Origin: Hyphomicrobiales bacterium
GTDB lineage: Bacteria > Pseudomonadota > Alphaproteobacteria > Rhizobiales > Rhizobiaceae
Assembly (NCBI GenBank): GCA_900465685.1
Contig: UEGR01000007.1
Coordinates: 558,001-622,000 of the forward strand
DNA length: 64,000 nt
Reading direction: 5' to 3'
This document shows positions 58,232 through 64,000 of the stretch, piece by piece (position 1 is the stretch's first letter; each line of letters begins with the position of its first letter). Under the pieces are notes generated by a model that saw only the letters and a program-made list of their open reading frames with translations, was not told the origin of the DNA and made no database searches. Position numbers and translations under genes: made by a program.

Positions 58232-58340
58232 CCCTCATCCTGAGGAGGTGCGCAGCACCGTCTCGAAGGATCGTCCTTCGTGACGCCGTTTTCAACGGCT
58301 CCTCAGGATGAGGAGCGGAAGCACCGGTCAGGATGAGGGG
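58232..58340. repeat. REP-like palindromic repeat after zntA
   Basis: CCTCATCCTGAGGA at 58233 and TCCTCAGGATGAGG at 58300-58313 are inverted, with a GTGCGCAGCACC stem between them; a third part, CAGGATGAGGG, is at 58329. This is the look of REP/BIME-type elements found in many Rhizobiales. Confidence 0.75.
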
Positions 58341-58363
58341 TGGGCGCTGGGTGAAGAGGAGAA

Positions 58364-58855
58364 CTATTCGCCGATCAGATCGCGGATGCGGTCACCATAT
58401 TGCTTGCCGAAGGCGACGTGTTCGGGATTGATCCCCTTCACTTCATCGACAAGCTGGTCTTCTTCTTCCGCATCGACGGCGGCCAGAGCGCTCATCATGG
58501 CGAAATAGGCGAGAAGATAATCGCGCGGCGCAATGTTCTGCGCTTTCATCAGTTCCACGACCTGCGGGCGCGATTCGATGCTTTTCACCATGGAATCCAT
58601 CGAGGGCTGCGCATCCTGTCCCTCTTCCGAGGTAGGCGAAAGCTGCATCCGTTCCAGTTCGCCATGAATCTTCTCCATGCGCGTCAACAGGTCTTCGGTC
58701 AGCTTGAAATTGTTGATTTCGGCTGGTGTTTCCGGCGGTGTGGCGATCGACAGAATGTCTTCCGCATGCGCCATTCCGGCAGAGGCAGGCAGGACAACAA
58801 GCGACAGGCCGAGCAAGGCGGCGCGGTTCAGGCTTTTGAAGCGGGAAAAGGTCAT
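58364..58855 (-). CDS. Secreted hypothetical protein, 163 residues
   Basis: An N-terminal signal segment (ALLGLSLVVLPASAGMAHA) ends with an A-H-A cleavage site. The mature chain is acidic and helical (LTEDLLTRMEKIHGELERMQL, PQVVELMKAQNIAPRDYLLAYFAMMSALAAVDAEEEDQLV). It is probably periplasmic; I do not recognise the family. It stands between a REP element and another repeat. Confidence 0.78.
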   Translation of the reverse strand: MTFSRFKSLNRAALLGLSLVVLPASAGMAHAEDILSIATPPETPAEINNFKLTEDLLTRMEKIHGELERMQLSPTSEEGQDAQPSMDSMVKSIESRPQVVELMKAQNIAPRDYLLAYFAMMSALAAVDAEEEDQLVDEVKGINPEHVAFGKQYGDRIRDLIGE

Positions 58856-58872
58856 CGTCGTCTATCCTAAAA

Positions 58873-58915
58873 GCATAATCCCGAAAAGTTGCAGACTTTT
58901 CGGACAAGATTATGC
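58873..58915. repeat. Palindromic repeat between the secreted protein and gloB
   Basis: GCATAATC...GATTATGC and, inside, CGAAAAGT...ACTTTTCG form an interrupted inverted repeat of 43 bp in the 100-bp gap. It is of the type seen as short dispersed elements in Brucellaceae. Confidence 0.65.
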
Positions 58916-58955
58916 GTGAAACAATTGTCTCGAGCGGTCGCCACAGGCGACGGCT

Positions 58956-59738
58956 CTAAAACATGTCTTTGCGCTTGCGAATCTCTGCAAACACGGCTTC
59001 GTCGGGCGCATCCTGCATGCCAAGGCGGGCACGAATACGGCTGTCATGCCAGCGCAGGAAAGGATTGGTGGCCATTTCGAGACTAATGCTCGACGGCAGG
59101 GTCATCTTGTCGGCAGCGCGCAGCCGTCCGATCTCCAGCGCCCGTTCTTTCAGCGCGGAATTATCCGGATCGATGGTCAGCGCAAAGCGTGCATTGCTTT
59201 CGGTATATTCATGGCCGCAATAGATGGCGGTATCGCCGGGCAGGGCGACCAGCTTTTGCAGCGACTGAAACATCGTCGCGGGCGTTCCCTCAAAAAGCCG
59301 TCCGCAGCCGAGTGCAAACAGCGTATCGCCGGTGAAAACCGCCTTGGCGTCCGGGATGTAATAGGAAATCTCGCCCGCTGTGTGGCCTGGCGTTGCGATG
59401 ACCCTGACCTTGAAAAGCCCGAAGGTGAATTCGTCGCCGTCGCGAACCGTGCGGTCGATGCCGGGGATTTTGCTCTCTTCGGCTTCGGGGCCGATAATGC
59501 TGAGGCCAAATTTCTTTTTCAGCGCGGCATTGCCCTCGACATGGTCGAGGTGATGATGGGTGGTGAAAATGAAATCCAGCGTCCAGCCGCGCCGCTCAAG
59601 AGCTGCTTCTATGGCGTGGGCATCCGGCGCATCGATGGCCGCAGTCAGCGCGCTGACCGGATCGTGGATCAGGACGCCATAATTGTCACTGCGGCAGATG
59701 AATTGTTCGATATCCAGCTGTTGTGCGATGTCGACCAT
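58956..59738 (-). CDS. gloB: Hydroxyacylglutathione hydrolase (glyoxalase II)
   Basis: 260 residues, the Brucella length. The metallo-beta-lactamase motif TTHHHLDHVEGNAALKKKF carries the binuclear metal His/Asp residues; IATPGHTAGEISYY and FTGDTLFALGCGRLFEGTPATMFQSLQKL follow, and YCGHEYTESNARFALTI holds the last His. It hydrolyses S-lactoylglutathione to lactate and glutathione, the second step of methylglyoxal detoxification. Confidence 0.95.
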   Translation of the reverse strand: MVDIAQQLDIEQFICRSDNYGVLIHDPVSALTAAIDAPDAHAIEAALERRGWTLDFIFTTHHHLDHVEGNAALKKKFGLSIIGPEAEESKIPGIDRTVRDGDEFTFGLFKVRVIATPGHTAGEISYYIPDAKAVFTGDTLFALGCGRLFEGTPATMFQSLQKLVALPGDTAIYCGHEYTESNARFALTIDPDNSALKERALEIGRLRAADKMTLPSSISLEMATNPFLRWHDSRIRARLGMQDAPDEAVFAEIRKRKDMF

Positions 59739-59777
59739 GCCGCGATTCCCTCAATGCCTGCCGCTCGTTCATTTTCC

Positions 59778-59804
59778 GTGCATGATCTTTTCGGGATCAT
59801 GCAC
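59778..59804. repeat. Inverted repeat between gloB and yciB
   Basis: GTGCATGATC and GATCATGCAC are perfect 10-nt arms with a 7-nt loop. It ends at the yciB stop codon and has no T run; a possible terminator for yciB or a small repeat. Confidence 0.55.
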
Positions 59805-60467
59805 CTATGATGCGGGCTTATTGTCCTCTGTCAATGAATGCTTCTGGATAAGCGGCATTTGTAAAAGCGTGAAGACAACTGTGATGGGCATGATGCCCCA
59901 GACCTTGAACGAAACCCACGCATCGGTGGAGAAATTGCGCCAGACAACTTCGTTGGCGACGGCCAGAAAGATGAAGAACAGGCCCCAGCGGAAGGTGAGC
60001 TTTTTCCAGCCCTCGGCATCGAGCCGGAAGGCCGAATCAAACACATAGCCCAGAAGCGATTTTCCGAAGAACAATCCGCCAAGGAGAATCGCCCCGAACA
60101 GCGTGTTAACGATCGTGGGCTTCATCTTGATGAAGGTGTCGTTATGCAGCCAGAGCGTCAGCGCGCCGAACACCAGAACCACGATGCCGGAAATGAGCGG
60201 CATGATGGGCAGCGTGCGCGTCAATGCCCACGAAATGCCAAGTGCGATCACCGTCGCGACCATGAAAAGGGCGGTGGCCAGAAAGATCGGCTCGCCGATG
60301 GAGGCGAGCACCGGAAAATGCTCGATCAGCGTTTCGCCGCGCGCATTGGCGAAAAAGAACACCAGAAGCGGCCCCAGCTCCAGCACCAGCTTGAGCAGCG
60401 GCTGCACTTCCTTGCGCTCGACTTCGCTCTTCTGCGACGGATCGCGTTCGAAGACGGGGTGCTCCAT
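59805..60467 (-). CDS. yciB: Inner membrane septation protein YciB/IspZ
   Basis: 220 residues, the Brucella length. Five or six hydrophobic segments ([85 protein letters not shown]) and the conserved [39 protein letters not shown] are intact. It supports septation and envelope integrity. Its ATG overlaps the ftsY stop by 1 nt. Confidence 0.94.
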   Translation of the reverse strand: MEHPVFERDPSQKSEVERKEVQPLLKLVLELGPLLVFFFANARGETLIEHFPVLASIGEPIFLATALFMVATVIALGISWALTRTLPIMPLISGIVVLVFGALTLWLHNDTFIKMKPTIVNTLFGAILLGGLFFGKSLLGYVFDSAFRLDAEGWKKLTFRWGLFFIFLAVANEVVWRNFSTDAWVSFKVWGIMPITVVFTLLQMPLIQKHSLTEDNKPAS

Positions 60468-62041
60468 CAGGCAACTCCTGCAATGGCGCGGGCAAATTCA
60501 TTGGCCGCAAATGGTTCGAGGTCATCGACACCTTCGCCGACACCGATGAAATAGACCGGCAGCTTGTGCTTGGCCGAGATGGCAACAAGAATGCCGCCCC
60601 GTGCCGTGCCGTCAAGCTTGGTCATGACCAGCCCGTTCACACCAGCGATATTCTTGAAGATTTCGACCTGATTGAGTGCGTTCTGACCGGTCGTGGCGTC
60701 GAGCGTCTGCAGCACCGTGTGCGGTGCTTCCGGGTCGTGCTTGCCGAGCACGCGCACGATCTTGGCAAGTTCATCCATCAGCTCGGCCTTGTTCTGCAAG
60801 CGTCCGGCTGTATCGATGATGAGCACGTCGCTGCCTGCGTCCCGGGCTTTTTCCCAGGCGTCATAGGCAAGACCGGCCGCATCAGCACCGAGTTTGGAAG
60901 AGACAACGGGTGCGCCTGTGCGCTCACCCCAGATATGAAGCTGTTCGATCGCCGCCGCACGGAAAGTATCGCCTGCCGCCAGCATGACCTTGAGGCCGCC
61001 CGCCGTCAGCTTTGCTGCGAGCTTGCCGATGGTCGTGGTCTTGCCAGTGCCGTTGACGCCGACAACCAGAATGACATGCGGCTTGTGGGACAGGTCGAGT
61101 TCTAGCGGCTTGGCGACAGGGCCGAGCACTTTTTCGATTTCCGTGCTCATGATCGAGCGCACTTCATCGCTCGAAACATCCTTGCCATAGCGCCCGGAGG
61201 CCAGCGCATCGGTAACGCGCATTGCGGTTTCAAGGCCGAGATCGGCCTGGATCAGTACATCTTCCAGATCCTGAAGCGTGTCTTCGTCCAGCTTGCGCTT
61301 GGTGAAAATGCCGCCGATGGATTCGCTGAGCGAAGAGGATGAACGCGACAGACCGCGCCGCAAACGCTCGAACCACGACAGTTTCGGCTCGGCCACAGGG
61401 GCGGCAGGCGCTTCTTCCGCCTGTTCCTCGACTGCCTTGGAAACCTTGACCTTTTTCGGCTTGGCGGGCGCAGGTTCTGGTGCTGCTTCCGCCACCGGCT
61501 CCGCTGCAACGGGCGCAGGTGTTTCGACAGGCTTCGGCTCTTCAGGCTTTTCCGGTTCGGGTGCAAGTGCAGGAGCCGGTTCTGGCTCAGGCTCTGCTTC
61601 GGGTTCCGGCGTGGCCTCGGGCTGGGGTTCTGGCTCAATAAATGGCGGTTCGATTACAGCCGGTTCCATGACTGGTGGCTGTTCGATTGGAATTTCGATT
61701 TCCGCGACAGGATGTTCCGGCTCAGGCTGCGCTTCGACAACGTCCTCGACCGCAGGCTCCGGCGCCTTTTCGGCAGGCGTTTCGACAGGTTCAACAACCG
61801 GTTCCGGCGCGGTGCGGGCCGCGGGTTCTTCAGCAACCGGAGCTTCCGGCTCGGATGGTGCCTCTACGGCTGCTTCTTCCGGTATTTCAGCCGGTTTCGG
61901 CGCTTCCAGTGTTGCGGGCGCTTCCGGTTCTGGCGTTTGCGTGGCTTCGGTGATTGTGTCGGGCGCCGGTTGGTCGACCGGTCTTTCCTCGACCTCCTTC
62001 TTGCCGAAGGAGAACATTCTCTTGATGAAACCGATTGCCAT
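60467..62041 (-). CDS. ftsY: Signal recognition particle receptor FtsY
   Basis: 524 residues. The first 225 residues form a long acidic and Pro/Glu/Ala-rich low-complexity region after a basic lead ([17 protein letters not shown]). The NG domain then carries [18 protein letters not shown], the P-loop [55 protein letters not shown] and [16 protein letters not shown]. FtsY docks ribosome-SRP complexes at the membrane. The antisense strand of the low-complexity region is also open, but that is a shadow. Confidence 0.96.
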   Translation of the reverse strand: MAIGFIKRMFSFGKKEVEERPVDQPAPDTITEATQTPEPEAPATLEAPKPAEIPEEAAVEAPSEPEAPVAEEPAARTAPEPVVEPVETPAEKAPEPAVEDVVEAQPEPEHPVAEIEIPIEQPPVMEPAVIEPPFIEPEPQPEATPEPEAEPEPEPAPALAPEPEKPEEPKPVETPAPVAAEPVAEAAPEPAPAKPKKVKVSKAVEEQAEEAPAAPVAEPKLSWFERLRRGLSRSSSSLSESIGGIFTKRKLDEDTLQDLEDVLIQADLGLETAMRVTDALASGRYGKDVSSDEVRSIMSTEIEKVLGPVAKPLELDLSHKPHVILVVGVNGTGKTTTIGKLAAKLTAGGLKVMLAAGDTFRAAAIEQLHIWGERTGAPVVSSKLGADAAGLAYDAWEKARDAGSDVLIIDTAGRLQNKAELMDELAKIVRVLGKHDPEAPHTVLQTLDATTGQNALNQVEIFKNIAGVNGLVMTKLDGTARGGILVAISAKHKLPVYFIGVGEGVDDLEPFAANEFARAIAGVA

Positions 62042-62073
62042 GGATTCCGATGCCTTGTTTATGCAGCTGATGG

Positions 62074-63354
62074 TCAGGCGGCGCGGGTGAGAAGTTTCTC
62101 ACCGTCGTGGCCCGTCACCATACGTTCGATAATTTGACCCGGAGCGGCAGCTTCCGCGCCGCCTTCGACGGCTGCGAGCGTAAAGCCTTCCGTGCGGGCA
62201 ATGCCTTCCTTCTCGATCAGCAGACGCTGGGTCGTGCCGGTGAGCGAGGCAAGATGTTTCTCATAGGCCTTGTCGCCTTCAGCGCGCAACCGGGCGGCGC
62301 GCTCCTTGACGATTTCGCGCCGCACCTGCGGCATGCGCGCGGCAGGCGTGCCTTCGCGCGCGCTATATGGGAAGACGTGCAGATGGGTCAGGCCGCATTC
62401 CTCGACGATCTTCATCGAGTTCTGGAACATGTCCTCGGTTTCGGTTGGAAAGCCGGTGATGATATCCGCGCCGAACACGATATCGGGACGCAGCGAACGC
62501 ACCGTTTCACAGAAACGAATGGAATCGTCGCGCAGATGGCGGCGTTTCATACGCTTCAGGATCATGTCGTCACCTGCTTGCAAGGACAGGTGCAGATGCG
62601 GCATCAGCCGCTTTTCATTGGCAATGGCGTCCATCAGGTCGTCATCCGCCTCGATGGAATCGATGGATGAGAGACGCAGGCGCTGAAGGTCCGGCACCTG
62701 ATTGAGAACCGTCTTGACCAGTTTGCCGAGACGCAGGCTTCCCGGAAGGTCGGGACCGTAGGAAGTCATGTCCACGCCGGTCAGCACCACTTCGGCATAA
62801 CCGTTGCCAACAAGGCGCTTCACCTGTTCCACCACCGCGCCCATCGGCACCGAGCGGGAATTGCCGCGACCATAGGGGATGATGCAGAACGTGCAGCGAT
62901 GGTCGCAACCATTCTGGACCTGCACGAAGGCGCGTGCGCGGCCTTCGATGGCGTCGACCATGTGGCTCGCGGTTTCGCGCACTTCCATAATGTCGTTGAC
63001 GCGCACCTTCTCAAACTGGTTCACGCCGAAATCGGGCAACATGCGATAGGAGTTGGATTTCAGCTTTTCCTCATTGCCAAGCACGAGGTCCACTTCATCC
63101 ATGGAGGCAAAATTGTCTGCTTCGGTTTGTGCAGCGCAGCCGGTTACGATGATGCGGGCTTCCGGATTTTCGCGGCGCGCCTTGCGGATGGCCTGACGGG
63201 CCTGTCGCACGGCTTCCGATGTCACGGCGCAGGTGTTGAAGATGATCGCGCCATCCTTCAACTGTCCAAGACCGGCAGCGTCGGCTTCGCGCTTCATCAC
63301 CTCGGACTCATAGGTGTTGAGACGACATCCGAATGTTACGACTTCCACGCTCAT
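62074..63354 (-). CDS. mtaB: tRNA (N6-threonylcarbamoyladenosine37-C2)-methylthiotransferase MtaB
   Basis: 426 residues. The N-terminal UPF0004 domain (VVTFGCRLNTYESEVM, NTCAVTSEAVRQARQAIRKARR) is followed by the radical-SAM motif CDHRCTFCIIPYGRGNSRS (CxxxCxxC) and DIITGFPTETEDMF. The C-terminal TRAM domain reads TQRLLIEKEGIARTEGFTLAAV. It adds a methylthio group to t6A37 of tRNAs reading ANN codons. Its ATG overlaps the dapF stop, so the two are coupled. Confidence 0.93.
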   Translation of the reverse strand: MSVEVVTFGCRLNTYESEVMKREADAAGLGQLKDGAIIFNTCAVTSEAVRQARQAIRKARRENPEARIIVTGCAAQTEADNFASMDEVDLVLGNEEKLKSNSYRMLPDFGVNQFEKVRVNDIMEVRETASHMVDAIEGRARAFVQVQNGCDHRCTFCIIPYGRGNSRSVPMGAVVEQVKRLVGNGYAEVVLTGVDMTSYGPDLPGSLRLGKLVKTVLNQVPDLQRLRLSSIDSIEADDDLMDAIANEKRLMPHLHLSLQAGDDMILKRMKRRHLRDDSIRFCETVRSLRPDIVFGADIITGFPTETEDMFQNSMKIVEECGLTHLHVFPYSAREGTPAARMPQVRREIVKERAARLRAEGDKAYEKHLASLTGTTQRLLIEKEGIARTEGFTLAAVEGGAEAAAPGQIIERMVTGHDGEKLLTRAA

Positions 63355-64000
63355 CAGGCAGCACCCTTGTCCGCAGACGTGCTCGCCGTCGAGCCGCTTT
63401 CAAGGTCGCGGCTCCAGTCGCCGCTTGCCGGATCGAATGTGCCGGAAAATTCCCACTCAGCCGGGCCGGTCATCATGACATGATCGTCGTCACGCCATTC
63501 AATTAGCAAAGGGCCGCCCGGAACATTGACCGTCACCTTGCGGCCGGTATGGCGCGTGCGTGCGCCGGAAACAGCCGCGGCGCAGGCGGCAGAACCGCAG
63601 GCGCGGGTCAGCCCGGCGCCGCGTTCCCAGGTGCGCAGGTCCATCGTTTCCGGTGATGTGACGCGGGCAATCGAGATATTGGCGCGTTCCGGGAAAATCG
63701 GATGGTTTTCCAGAAGCGGGCCGAACTTTTCCAGTTCGTAGGACCACACATCGCGGTCCACCCAGAAGATCGCATGCGGATTGCCCATCGAGGCGACCGA
63801 AGGCGAATGCAGCACTGGCGCATCGATAGGGCCAACCTGAAGCTCGATCATGCGCGTGTCTTGAAATTCTTCGGCAAGCGGAATTTCCTGCCAGCCGAAA
63901 CGCGGCTTGCCCATATCGACGGAAATCAGTCCGTCATCATGTTCTTTGGCGGTCAAAATTCCCGCGCGGGTCTCGAAGGTGAAGGCGCGCTTGCCGGTCT
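63354..64000 (-). CDS. dapF: Diaminopimelate epimerase (C-terminal part)
   Basis: The gene runs off the right edge; about 215 C-terminal residues are seen. DapF converts LL- to meso-diaminopimelate for lysine and peptidoglycan. [16 protein letters not shown] and the second active-site Cys motif [17 protein letters not shown] are conserved; the first Cys motif lies outside the window. [17 protein letters not shown] is the PROSITE-type signature. Confidence 0.92.
   Translation of the reverse strand, partial: TGKRAFTFETRAGILTAKEHDDGLISVDMGKPRFGWQEIPLAEEFQDTRMIELQVGPIDAPVLHSPSVASMGNPHAIFWVDRDVWSYELEKFGPLLENHPIFPERANISIARVTSPETMDLRTWERGAGLTRACGSAACAAAVSGARTRHTGRKVTVNVPGGPLLIEWRDDDHVMMTGPAEWEFSGTFDPASGDWSRDLESGSTASTSADKGAA

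Noticed and set aside
61278-62090. Ser/Gly-rich open frame antisense to ftsY
   Set aside because: It mirrors the Pro/Glu-rich low-complexity region of FtsY and is a composition shadow.

Overview
The window looks like part of the main chromosome of an alphaproteobacterium of the order Rhizobiales, most likely Brucellaceae (Brucella or the former Ochrobactrum). Four things point there: the ppsR-oriC-hemE-hemJ-rho-mnmE-mnmG-rsmG-parA-parB order, parS sites of the form TGTTTCACGTGAAACA, dense GANTC (CcrM-type) sites beside the origin, and protein lengths typical of Brucella (HemE 341, AroB 378, GloB 260, YciB 220 residues). No species can be fixed from sequence reading alone.

Layout. (1) 1-6.2 kb: partial mltA, a Tim44-like gene, fxsA and secB, then the leftward operon dnaQ, coaE, aroE, maf, ppsR. 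(2) 6.2-6.65 kb: the probable chromosomal origin, with six DnaA-box-like sites, an AT-rich stretch and five GANTC sites in 39 bp. (3) 6.65-19 kb: rightward hemE-hemJ, rho, mnmE, mnmG-rsmG and parA-parB, with three good parS sites, plus leftward DUF255 and holA. (4) 19-36.3 kb: an accessory-looking block. It holds a monooxygenase-like gene broken by an in-frame stop, a LysR regulator, a TrpXYZ-type ABC transporter, and a LacI-controlled catabolic cluster. That cluster has a DUF993 aldolase-like protein, a Gfo/Idh oxidoreductase, a CoA-transferase, a crotonase, an aldehyde dehydrogenase, two GMC oxidoreductases, two SDRs and a GFA protein. Two matching palindromic operators sit in its divergent promoter region. 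(5) 36.3-37 kb: a hairpin-rich gap, a 62-residue protein and tRNA-Arg(CCT). (6) 37-54 kb: an amidohydrolase, a D,D-carboxypeptidase, a COG0523 metal GTPase, a TusA-like protein, an L,D-transpeptidase, accA, xerD, aroK-aroB, a CNNM/CBS protein, bolA, a J-domain protein, cobS-cobT, a YhhQ queuosine-precursor transporter behind a compact preQ1-I riboswitch, and rpmB. (7) 54-64 kb: a DUF3108 protein, a divergent MerR/ZntA-type metal-efflux pair, gloB, yciB, ftsY, mtaB and partial dapF.

How it works together. Left of the origin most genes run leftward; just right of it most run rightward, as expected for divergent replication. The parS sites, ParA and ParB form the centromere beside oriC. The most novel-looking content is the LacI/DUF993/CoA-transferase cluster, whose substrate I cannot name. 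The most striking regulatory element is the preQ1-I candidate, whose pseudoknot would include the AUG of the gene it controls. Interspersed palindromic repeats recur at gene ends.
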